Source: Ciona savignyi
Taxonomy: Eukaryota; Chordata; Ascidiacea; Phlebobranchia; Cionidae
Direction of reading: 5' to 3'
Assembly: GCA_000149265.1 (NCBI GenBank)
Contig: CH002904.1
Span: forward strand, 571,460 to 635,459
DNA: 64,000 nucleotides
In this document: piece by piece, positions 45,101 through 54,495 of the stretch
Position numbering within the stretch: position 1 is the first letter of the stretch
Layout: each line of letters opens with the position of its first letter
The notes under the pieces: generated by a model
What the model was told of the DNA's origin: nothing
Databases searched by the model: none
What the model saw: the letters and a program-made list of their open reading frames with translations, nothing else
Position numbers and translations under genes: made by a program

Positions 45101-48027
45101 ACAAAAAAAATTACTTGTCTGATTATCCCATGCCTACAGTCAGTTGTCAAAGTTATTGTATTTTTTTATAGTATAAAACGTTTTAAATGATCCACCGGTA
45201 CTGACTCAAGCCTATCCGTCAAAATCTATCAAGTTGTTCAACCAGGGACATAGCCAAGCAAAAAAGTAATTTTGGCATAGATGATTCAGCAAACTATTAA
45301 AACATAGATAAAAATGTACCAGAGATTTTTATCCAGTGGTTCAGGTCGTCTGTGACTACCAGACAGGTACTGGGTTCAATCTTCACACCGGCCACTATTT
45401 AGGGCAGCTGTGTGGGCATGCCACTTCAGTAAGCTGTCTTTCAATATAATGAACTTACTGTTATTATTTCAGCCAGTGGTACTGAGGTTGCATCGTTAAA
45501 ATCGTTGCCCGATAACGTGACACTGGTGATCGTTACATTTTCCTGCAACGTTTCACATAATGCAGCTGCTCCTGCAAGGCCCAAATGGTTGTCTGACAGT
45601 ATCTGCATGAAATGTTGATTGATTGATATTTTTTTGAAGCGGTGTAAAAGAATGGATGAAGTTTCACATTCGGACCCTGTTCTTTGAAATGAAACATGAT
45701 ATTTGATAAAAAAGTTGGGCAATTTAGTCAGCTATCCCAAAAATTTTGGCAGAAAGATATTTCCTGAATCTCTAGTAATGACCAGGTGCCGGAGTAAGGA
45801 ACTTTTTCAGCTTACATTTTTGGTCTGTGTCACTGTAGATCGACCCCCACCCCAATATGTATTATGAGAATATAGAAATATTACTGTTCTTGATTATTAA
45901 TAGCTTTTAAAATCCAATACTAAACATGGGCTAAATGGCTAACTCCAAATTCTTTAACTATTGTCACAAGGTTTCTTGCCAAATTTAGTTTTTAAATAAT
46001 ATATCCATTTACATTAATTTTATCTAAATATCACGATATACGCCGTTAAACTTTTAAAAACAGATAAACGCTAAAAATGTCACCAGTTCAGAGATGTAGC
46101 AATTTTCCTTGAGCATATCAGCTATAGCAGTTCCCCCTTGTGGATTCAGCCAGTTGTCTGACAAATCTAATTTCAAAATTCGAGTGTTTGACTGGGAAAT
46201 AAAAAAACTTAGTTTAAGAATTGTTCAGTTTATCTTTTTAAACAGGTCTTATACACACACAATTGTGAAACACTAAACCAAGCAAGATTAAAGATATAAG
46301 AAACTAATAAGAAATAATTTTTTAAAAGAAACACTGCAGCCTTAATACATGCTAGAAATACATGGTTTACACAATCTTTTCACCTGGTACTATATTCATA
46401 ACCAGTGTAAAACACACAAAACTATTTAGCATTTAAGAATAAACCTTTTGTACCGGTTGTAATTTAACAAGACAAATCATTACTTAGGTTATGGCTACTT
46501 GAAAAAAAACTTTACAAAATGCATCATGCATGTTATAATGCATTATAACCTAATATAAGTTATTAGATTCTAATGTACACTAGATATTTCATTTAACATG
46601 AAAAAAATTGAGGTTAAATTATATTCAACAATCTAATACACACCACAAGTGAAACAGCAATAGCTTTTGCACCAGCAGGACCAAGACCGTGATGTCTCAT
46701 GATCAATTCCTGTTCTTGCATGTGCCGTAGAAAGTATGAAACTGGTATAACGCCAAACTGTTTGCATGCTTCTTTGTAAGTGGTTTTACCAGTAGTGTCA
46801 TATTCTTCTTTTGTCACTAAAAATAAGAAATTTTCTTGAGTAGGATAACAATGCTTTTGGCAGTTTTACCTAATTGTTAAAAGGCAGTTTTAAGTGATTG
46901 TTAAAAAAATATTCTTCATCTATAAACTAGGTTATAGACTTCAGCCCTAAACAAATGCGATGTGCCAACATCACCAAAAATGCCGGTCATAGGTTGCCTG
47001 TGTGCATCCTCTAGGTATGACAGTTGTGGGGCATTAGGCCTATAACACGGTTAAACTTAAGATTATGTCAGGCCCACAATAGTGTTACCAGAGCTATTGT
47101 AATATGTTAAATAAACATAATGGTGATATTGCTGTGGTTTTTGTTCAGCCCATTAAACTGGGTTCAAGCAACATCTGCTATGTGCATTGCCGGTATACAC
47201 TCCAGGACACCTGACGGCTAGTTTTAACCCCACATCTTCCAGTTGAGTAACTTTCAGCTTACAAATATTTGAAATTTAAAGACTTACCTTCAATCTCGAG
47301 GTCAGTATCATATCCCCCATCACTCACGTCATCAGGTACTTCATCATTCGTCCCAAGTTTCGAAGAATCGGATTTCTTTGCCGAACCTGGAGTGTGGCTT
47401 CGTGTGTGTTGCCGGGTGTGTGCGCTACTCATACGACTTATAGTCTGTAGGAAATATTTTTTAAAAGCCATTTCACTTGCAAGTTACGATACTAAGCAAG
47501 TAAATAAGAATATCAATGCAAATAAAAGAGGGTGCCTCTAAATACTACAGGACCGCTTGGACCGCTTGGATCACTTAGATTGCTATGGAAAAGAATTCTA
47601 ACCCTGTCCCAAACACTAATTTTAACCCCAGAACTAACTTTAACCCCAACCCTAACATTAATATCATAGCTTTTGAAATGACGATGTATAATAAGCGATC
47701 CAAGCGATTCAAGCGCTCCATGCGATCCAAGCAGTACAAGCGGTCCAAGCGTTTCAAGCGTTTCAAGCGGTCCAAGCGATCCTGTAGTATTTAGAGATAC
47801 CGAATAAAAGAGGCTAGGAGAAAAACATTGTATTCATTGACACATATAAATCTGTATGAACATAAAATAATTTCGACCTTCCTACTGGGAGAGAGACTTC
47901 CCCGGCTTTGCGGTCTTGCGACGGGTGAAGAAGTTACATCAAGTTCATTAGTCGGCGATTCTTCTGTCACAATTTCCAACTCCGGTTCAGGCGTAGCATC
48001 AGCTTGTTCGACAGTTTCCACTTCCAT
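39129..48027 (-). CDS. LRRC74-like: Leucine-rich repeat protein with EF-hands, LRRC74-like
   Basis: 535 residues, 12 exons on the minus strand: 48027-47878, 47444-47288, 46816-46644, 46191-46084, 45602-45459, 44956-44789, 44602-44443, 44071-43932, 43510-43400, 41784-41656, 41029-40944, 39210-39129. All phases agree; the donor of exon 1 (AAG|GTCGAA) is weak. Residues 1-102 are acidic and low in complexity. ACKQFGVIPVSYFLRHM and HHGLGPAGAKAIA (exon 3) match LRRC74A/B. Exons 3-8 encode ribonuclease-inhibitor-type repeats of about 28 residues (LDLSxNxL ... GAxALxxxL), roughly one per exon. Exons 10-11 encode two EF-hands with canonical loops at residues 463-474 (DTDNSMSVTREE) and 499-510 (DKDGDGEINYSE). 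LRRC74 function is poorly known; this architecture suggests a calcium-responsive scaffold. A splice acceptor lies 6 bases before the ATG. Confidence 0.85.
42560..42910 (-). mobile_element. Possible degraded non-LTR retrotransposon fragment
   Basis: On the minus strand, 42828-42873 reads NLLKVQRLACLK, resembling the end of the reverse transcriptase region of Jockey-type non-LTR elements (typically K-VQRLACL-ITGA). The expected continuation is lost in this frame, and neighbouring frames hold only scraps. The remnant lies in the long intron 9 of the LRRC74-like gene. It is clearly inactive; the call rests on one short motif. Confidence 0.3.
45330..45430 (+). repeat. Degenerate tRNA-headed SINE fragment
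   Basis: Reads AGTGGTTCAGGTCGTCTGTGAC ... TACTGGGTTCAATC, an A-box/B-box arrangement of a tRNA-derived SINE head, then a short body. It lies in intron 5 of the LRRC74-like gene, antisense to it. Confidence 0.35.
46985..47255 (-). repeat. Diverged SINE copy
   Basis: Shares block order with 31540-31840 (GAGCTATTG, CATTAAACTGGGTTCAAGCAACATCTG-like, then a TTTTAACCCCACATCTTCC region where the B-box would be) but is strongly diverged. It occupies intron 2 of the LRRC74-like gene in the gene's own orientation. Confidence 0.4.
47531..47801. mobile_element. MITE with GGT..ACC ends and telomere-like interior (copy 1)
   Basis: A 271-bp element in intron 1 of the LRRC74-like gene. Ends carry the inverted repeat CTCTAAATACTACAGG (47536-47551 and 47781-47796), extended outward to GGT and inward to CGCTTGGACCGCTTG. 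A 10-bp direct repeat AATAAAAGAG flanks it (47521-47530 and 47803-47812). Inside the right end is a minisatellite of about 10 bp (AAGCGGTCC variants), and the interior has TAACCC-type repeats (47600-47665). There is no coding potential. A second copy is at 61114-61233. The 9-10 bp target duplication would suit a Mutator-like or hAT-like superfamily; assignment is inferred. Confidence 0.7.
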
Positions 48028-49051
48028 GTTTATCTAGGGTCATTAAATTTGTGATTTAAATATATTTTTACGTTTTTTAAATATATGAAATACACTATAG
48101 CCTTCGAAAAATACACTTTTGTTTAAAATACAGCACTTTCATTTCATGGGCCGGATGATAAATAGCGTGCAATGTTTCCACGGAAACTTGTTTTAGCCTT
48201 CTTAATTAAAATGGATGACCGCTGGACGTATTTTTGTATTTTAAAAATATTTGCTCAAACTTATAATTTTTAAATACATTGCTATACCCTGAAAAAATTT
48301 AAGCGGTCAATCGGGCGATTCATGAAGAGCATTTTATTACTAACGAAATTATTACGGATTCAAAACTATTTCCAATAAAAAAATATATACCTAAAATATA
48401 ATTAAGTCTGCATTTAATTTCAATTTGTATTCATGAACTTAACAGGCTAAAATTAAAAAAAATACCACTTTGTTCAGTTAAAGATTAGTTTAACGCTCGG
48501 TGAGACGAAGGATTAGTAACCATTTTCTAAATCAGTAAGATTGTCGCCGGTCTGCAGGTAGCTCTGATGGAATATCCGTGTGGTCGTGGATTTGTTATCG
48601 GTTCAGTTTCCGAACCTATTTCAGCATCTTTCTATGATTGAGACGTTGCTATTAATGGGCTTCGATGAGATCCATTTTGCCCAAAGATACAAATTCTGTT
48701 AGGGGCGCTGCTGGCTTCGAATTAACGTTATTTAACAGGTGACAACGTCATCGCTTACGGGCCAATACATGAAATACAGAACCAAGAACCGCAATTTGGA
48801 AAATAGACGATAGCTGTGTTATTTTAAACATGGTTGACATGTTTCAGTGTAAATTTGTAACTTTACAGAATAATTACTTCTGTTTGTTAACAACATTTCG
48901 CCCTTTATTAATAGCGTATAACAATTCACACATATGTAGCCTTTTTGTGTGCTTTATATTTCTGAATATTTAGATATTTTATATTTCCAAGAATATTGTT
49001 TTGTTTCCGCATCGACATTCACTAGGCTCGTTGATCCTTAATTGAATGGAG
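48028..49051. other. Intergenic region between LRRC74-like gene and tRNAs
   Basis: AT-rich spacer with no gene seen. It presumably holds the LRRC74-like promoter, which is divergent from the tRNA pair and the coiled-coil gene beyond it. Confidence 0.4.
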
Positions 49052-49123
49052 AGCAGAGTGGCGCAGCGGAAGCGTGGTGGGCCCATAACCCAGAGGTCGA
49101 TGGATCGAAACCATCCTCTGCTA
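49052..49123 (+). tRNA. Initiator tRNA-Met (CAT)
   Basis: A 72-nt cloverleaf nearly identical to the vertebrate initiator: acceptor AGCAGAG/CTCTGCT with the A1:U72 pair, loop CCCATAA with anticodon CAT, the three G:C pairs GGG/CCC flanking the loop, and the initiator-type T-loop in GGATCGAAACC. Internal A and B boxes are intact. The top pair of the anticodon stem reads G27 opposite G43, where the vertebrate tRNA has C:G. No T-run follows before the next tRNA. Confidence 0.95.
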
Positions 49124-49128
49124 CTTAC

Positions 49129-49200
49129 GCTGTGATCGTATAGTGGTTAGTACTTCACGTTGTGGCCGTGACAACCCAGGTTCGAATCCTGGTCACAGCA
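49129..49200 (+). tRNA. tRNA-His (GTG)
   Basis: A 72-nt cloverleaf with acceptor GCTGTGA/TCACAGC plus A73, D-arm GATCGTATAGTGGTTAGTAC, anticodon loop TTGTGGC (anticodon GTG) on stem TCACG/CGTGA, and T-arm CCAGGTTCGAATCCTGG. The G at position -1 of mature tRNA-His is added after transcription. It begins only 5 bp after the initiator tRNA. Confidence 0.96.
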
Positions 49201-49201
49201 A

Positions 49202-49206
49202 TTTTT
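49202..49206 (+). terminator. RNA polymerase III terminator (T5)
   Basis: TTTTT starts one base after tRNA-His and is the first T-run after either tRNA, so it probably ends transcripts from both. Confidence 0.7.
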
Positions 49207-50185
49207 GTTTTAAATTGGATAGATCATCATGATGGTGCCGACACAATCTTATAGGTAAAATCCCAACCAACATATTTTGTTATAGCATTTTATAAGCAGA
49301 AACGATCGAGTTTCCTTCTTATCTATACCTGATCACACTTGGTATAAATCATACGAAGTCAAGATTGATTGTTTCTGCATGCAAGGCAGCATAAACTAAT
49401 GGGTTCACGATTTACCAATTCCAGCTTGATATCCATATTCTAAGAAAAAAGTAATTTTAATACCAAAAAAACATTATCATTAAAAAAAACAAAGAGCTAA
49501 CTTCTTAAGGGGGTTTTCTCGGAAATCTTCTCTTACTGTTTTCCCCAAAATAAAGAGTTAATCTCTCCCTTTTGTTTATACAGAAGTTGATTTACTGCGC
49601 TTTTAAGCGTCCAGCTGTTTCACACATGTGCTAATAGTGGACTATATTAATAAAATACAGTATTCCATAGGTTATCCATTACAGAATAGGAAACTCAATT
49701 TAATACATGGAGTGGGTATACGCGTGCCCTTATGACACTGGTGACCTTCAGGCTACCTCATTATCCAACAATACACCAAACTAACAAGCGACTAGTTATG
49801 AAAACACATCACCTTTCAGATCAGTGGCCGGCGCGCTACGAGTTGAATACATCCATTATTTTAATGAGTACTTCTGTTTTGGATAATTAAGAATTATATA
49901 CGCTTTTCCACTAAGAAAACTCAACAGTGGTGTTATTTTCTTTGTTGTTGAATGTATTTGTATGTTCCATTTCCTTCCTCGTAGTCCGCCATAGTTGGAA
50001 AATTGTCCAATTCGGTTTATTTCCTTCCTTCAGCGCATAAAATATTTATTACTTCTTCTATACAAAAGCTTTCCGCATCAGCATAGTTTTAAAAATTCAT
50101 TATGAAATTGGTATTTACTCCTTCAAGCCAAATTCTGCTATAACCTCACGTAGCATTGATCTATAGAGGTAGCTTGTTACAGGAT
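49207..50185. other. Intergenic region upstream of the coiled-coil gene
   Basis: AT-rich, no gene or repeat recognised. The coiled-coil gene's ATG is preceded by an acceptor-like TTGTTACAG, so its 5' end may be trans-spliced and its promoter could lie anywhere here. Confidence 0.4.
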
Positions 50186-52527
50186 ATGTCTTTTACCGGT
50201 AGGTCGCAAATGCCTGCGTCTATTTATGCACAAGACGACGAAACTGCGGTGAGCACTTGTTCTTTTTGAAAATTTAAAATTTCTTGAAGTTTAGCTCAAT
50301 GCATAATATTCACAGAATCCATCCATTGCTAATTTGAGAAATGAACTAGCAGCTTTGAAAGTTGAGAACAAGGCTCTTGCGCGACAGCTGCACATTGACA
50401 GGTTATTTTTTAATAATTACATATATCGTGGTATTAATAATAAACAAAAGTTACTCTGCGCTGTATTACATAAATCCTACGTAAAATGTCCTTATAAGCT
50501 AAATAATAAAATGTTTACCGTGATTTGGGGAAAATCCAGAACCTCCATAGTAAATCGTATAGTCTGCTCAGATCACTCAGTGGTGCTTGCCGTCGGTATA
50601 AAAACCATAAGTTTTAAAACAAGTATAGGTAGTACGATATGTCCCTAAGCAAGCCAGTTACCAGACAAGTCGCTAACCAGCGGTTTTTAAGTTTGTCTAC
50701 ATCGTATTTAACACCTTGATTCGAAACTTATTCCGGTAAACAGAACGCCAATTGCAAAATAGAGTATCTAACCCAGCGCTATCCGACGGCTCCGTGTTGA
50801 GAACCTACACCCTCTACAGTTGGTATTTCAAATCAAGATTAATATTTTAATATTTAAGAAAATGTAATGCTTTTAGGTATGTCAGCAAAAGCCAAACCCA
50901 GCAGGCCATGTATAATTTAAACAACGAAAACGTCCGACTACGTAATGAAAACGCCGCCACCAAAGAAACAATAAAAGCCGGCAAACACCAAATAGCTTCG
51001 ATGGAAAAAGTGCTTGAAAAACGAAATCAAGAAACGAAAGAAATGTTAACAGCAATTGCTAATTTGGACGACCGAATTAAAGGTTAACTTTTTTGTCAAG
51101 GTTTTTTTGTTCATATAAAATGTTCATTTTCTCACCCCTGCTAATTTAGGTAATTAATCTTTAAACACAATCAATAAAAAAATTCTTTTATATGTTTAGA
51201 CGGTGAAAAAAGACACGGAGATAACTGCGAGGCTTTGCAGTCACTGAAGAATTCTACCAATCAGAAAAGGAATGAAATAAACGGCATTTTGGCCAAGTAT
51301 GAAGAAGCTATCACTTTACGCGACGAAGAGGCTGCTCTTGCTGAAGAACTCGTAGAGATCATAGAAAAGTGAGCTCTTTGTGTAGTTCATATTTGCCAAT
51401 CTAGAAAGGGTGAATGTGCCATAATAGAACAAGCTAATTATGGGTAACTTTTTTAGAACATCAGTCGACATGGGTTACTTGTCCCAGCGGCGCGAATATC
51501 AAACAGCAGAGCTGAAGGCGAATAAGGAATATTCTGCTGAATTAGGCAAACAAACACAGGCATTAAGAAACAACGTGGACCAACTGAAAAGCAGAGTCGA
51601 AAAAAATGATGACGATATGTTGCACCTCAAGGTTGTTTAGAGTATAGTTTATCTGCACCGGTTACAATCTAGATGGTTTTCTTGAACATGATGTTTAAAT
51701 TGCTTTCCATTTTCCTGAAAACTACTAACTTAAACGATAAGGTTAAACTCACTATCTCCAAGCCCGGTATGCCTGCTATAACAGCACTATTAGCATTTTA
51801 CCTTTTACATTTAAACTAACTGACGTTGCCTCCAACCTTTGATTCAAATGGATCGTTTCAACATAAAACCAACAATGTATAAGTAACAGATTCGGTGACG
51901 TGATCGTGTGGAGGTAGTATTCTGACGACTGACTTAAATATGGGAGAATGTGCATATGGCCGGGAATCTCTATAAAATATCATTCTGGTGATTTATTAGA
52001 CTCTTTGGACTTTTAGGAAGATGTTGAAAAGCACAAAACAGCGCTGCAGGAGCAGCAACAACAACTTGCTACAGATAAATTGAAGCACTCTACAATGTTA
52101 ACCTTGCTTCAAGATAAACCTACTACAGATGCAAAAATTCAAACCGAACCGTTTATTAATAAGCGGGGACTTAAGGCGCTTGGTAAGCATGTTGCTTACA
52201 TTTATGTCTCACGCCAAGCAGGGATTTTCGTCACACTGCTTCCGAAAATCTTTTTTTACAGGCTTAAGTGACATTCATTATTTAAAGGAAATGGTGCATA
52301 TTTTTAATTTACAAACTATACCCATTCGGTTAAGTATTAGAAAAGCAACATTAGGTATATACAAAGATTTCGTCGAAGCATCAATCAATCACCGCAACAC
52401 TGAACACCAATACTTCGACGGCCCAAGCTTTAGCTGTGACTACTTTTTTGCTTTTATAAATGTCCACGAAGAGGTTGAGAACCGTATGGGCAAATTTCTA
52501 CAGCACCAAAGTGAGAGTGACGAATGA
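50186..52527 (+). CDS. Coiled-coil protein, unidentified
   Basis: 376 residues from seven exons: 50186-50248, 50316-50401, 50877-51082, 51200-51368, 51457-51631, 52017-52182, 52262-52527, with GT..AG borders and consistent phase. I do not recognise the family. Residues from about 25 to 270 are a nearly unbroken coiled coil rich in Glu, Lys, Gln and Asn (LRNELAALKVENKALARQL is the first heptad run; later EQQQQLATDKLK). The last 88 residues are not coiled coil and are richer in aromatic residues (HYLKEMVHIFNL ... YFDGPSFSCDYFFAFI), perhaps a small folded tail. There is no signal peptide or membrane segment. The acceptor TTGTTACAG ends 3 bases before the ATG. A cytoskeletal or ciliary role would fit such a shape but is a guess. 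Confidence 0.7.
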
Positions 52528-53631
52528 TGGGGATAAGTGTCCGTACAATAACATGCTTTTTATTTTCTTGTCGGGGATATAAATGCGGCATTGTCTGTTA
52601 ACTTTTATAAGTGAACATTTTCGGGTATGCTGGTTTAATTCTGTGCTTTCTGATATTTCGCGTGTAGTATAAAATGGATGTTTCGTCATTTCTTACCGGG
52701 CTAGGATTAGATTCATACCGGCCTCGCTCCTAAGACCGTCTTTTTTATATCTTGCTTTATCCATTCGCACTTTACCGTACGATGTTTCGTCATTTTGCAG
52801 GACAAGCAGTGGCGACCCCTTTTGAGCGAGGTAGTGTGGTGCGCTTGTGCGGCACGGGCGGCAACACAAAGCAAAAGTTTGGTAAAAACCTGGAAGTGCG
52901 GTCGACCAACTATTCGCGACATGTTCAGTTAAATGTGAAATTTAACAAATGAAATTGTCGTGTTTTAACAGAAATAAACACCAGTTTTGTGGTGGTATGC
53001 ACTTATTTTACCAACTTTCTCAAAACAATACCCACTTCTATGATATTCAGATACTTTTTGTTGATGTATTGCAAAAAACAAAAACATTCACTGTTTACTT
53101 TAAATAGCACATTCACTCCCATTGGTCGCTGTAGCGAACTTATAAAGTGAGCTGTGGCGAGCTGATTGGCGAAAAAATAAATCGGTCAATACTAAGTTTT
53201 GTGAATGCCAATTTCTTTAACCAGAAGTATGTGCCGATGAACGTCTTAATCACAGAACACACTACAATAGCTCCAGTAACCTGGCGGTGGGCCCGAAATA
53301 ATATTACCGATATCCGGTAGATAATATGACCGTTATGAGAGGTAACCTGACGATTGCCCTTGTGATAACGCATATTAATTTTTTCTTTAAGGTAGCTTAT
53401 ATCTTAATGTGGTTATCCCAGAAGCCAACTTTGGAAACACGGGATATTTAACCAATAGATACAGTGTTTGCGGTGTATAAGGGCTAAGTTTTTTTGGTAA
53501 AACCCGACACGACATCACAGGTTAAATCATCGGCTTGTAATAGATCTGACGCCGAGCACGATTATTTACATGGATCGTTACGGAAACGACTAAACAAAGA
53601 TGATTAATTTCAACATGTAATAAAGGTCCGT
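52528..53631. other. Intergenic region between convergent genes
   Basis: 3' flanks of the coiled-coil gene (+) and the lectin-like gene (-). An AATAAA at 52973-52978 (GAAATAAACACC) may be the poly(A) signal of the coiled-coil gene, giving a 3' UTR of about 450 nt. No further gene is visible. Confidence 0.4.
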
Positions 53632-54495
53632 TTAAGACAATTCACCCGCTCTCTTTGCGGTTTTGTTGACCATGCTATATACATCATTGGTTTTCACCTT
53701 TTTGTTTACCACTGCGTACGTATCCTGTATGCTTTTATTGTCAACTTGAGGTGTTGTGTCGTCATGCCCAGACTCAATTTTCCCGATCTGATCTACGGTG
53801 ACGTAATCGCAATTCGAAGAGCAGCATGGCTGGTCTTGTGCGCACTCGTACTTATCTTTGAGGCTTGGTTCGATGGTGCTGTAGACGTTTAACTCCTGGC
53901 TTGTTTCTTCGGTGCGATTTTTCTTTTTGCGAAATAGGTATAACAGGAGCAGTAGAAACAAGATTAACACGACAGCGACTGGAATCCCGATGAACACTGG
54001 TAGCAGATTAGCAGAGGTACTTGCACTAGATCCTCGGGTTGCCTGTGTGGTGATTGGTGTGGTAGCATCTGTTGTCGTCTCAGTTTGAACATTTCTAGTT
54101 GTGGCTCGATGTGTAATGCAAATATAGGATGCATGAAACTTGGAACAATCTCTGGTTACCAACTGCGGATTTGTGCGGTTTTGTGTCGTCGTCAATGCAA
54201 CGCAATTACCTGTTGTCCCTTGCAGCGTCACTAAGGAGGAGTCGAATTTAGAACCGTCAATCCAATTAAACCTGAAGCCCTCTTTTCGAAGACCTATCCA
54301 GTGGTAGTAATCAAAACATTGCCCATCTAAAGGCAGATCTTGGACCACACGTTCTAATGTAGCCTGGTCTTTTATAATTGCAAGTTCGGATTTAACTCTA
54401 CTACAGGAGGTCTGGGCATCATAAAAATTCACGGAAACTCTATGATAGTGAAGATCGACGAGAGTTGAAGCAATATGGTGATGTATACACCGCAT
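53632..54495 (-). CDS. C-type-lectin-like transmembrane receptor (5' end probably incomplete)
   Basis: One 287-residue frame on the minus strand. Residues about 19-128 form a C-type-lectin-like domain: SVNFYDAQTSC, WIGL (66-69), FNWIDGS, and the closing cysteines at 98, 117 and 126 (YICI). The calcium and sugar motifs EPN/QPD and WND are absent, so a protein ligand is more likely than a carbohydrate. Next come a Thr/Ser-rich mucin-like stalk (132-162), a membrane helix (about 164-188) with a basic stop RKKK, and a cytoplasmic tail of about 95 residues with four YxxI/V motifs at Y205, Y231, Y260 and Y273. No signal peptide or first lectin cysteine pair is present, so an upstream exon is likely; ATCATAG|AGTTTCC just upstream of SVNFYDAQ is a possible acceptor. 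The architecture suggests a signalling, possibly immune, receptor. Confidence 0.75.
   Translation of the reverse strand: MRCIHHHIASTLVDLHYHRVSVNFYDAQTSCSRVKSELAIIKDQATLERVVQDLPLDGQCFDYYHWIGLRKEGFRFNWIDGSKFDSSLVTLQGTTGNCVALTTTQNRTNPQLVTRDCSKFHASYICITHRATTRNVQTETTTDATTPITTQATRGSSASTSANLLPVFIGIPVAVVLILFLLLLLYLFRKKKNRTEETSQELNVYSTIEPSLKDKYECAQDQPCCSSNCDYVTVDQIGKIESGHDDTTPQVDNKSIQDTYAVVNKKVKTNDVYSMVNKTAKRAGELS

Noticed and set aside
47575-47794. Repetitive open frames rich in Lys/Arg/Ser and Asn/Pro on both strands
   Set aside because: They are translations of the minisatellite and TAACCC-like interior of a MITE, not proteins.
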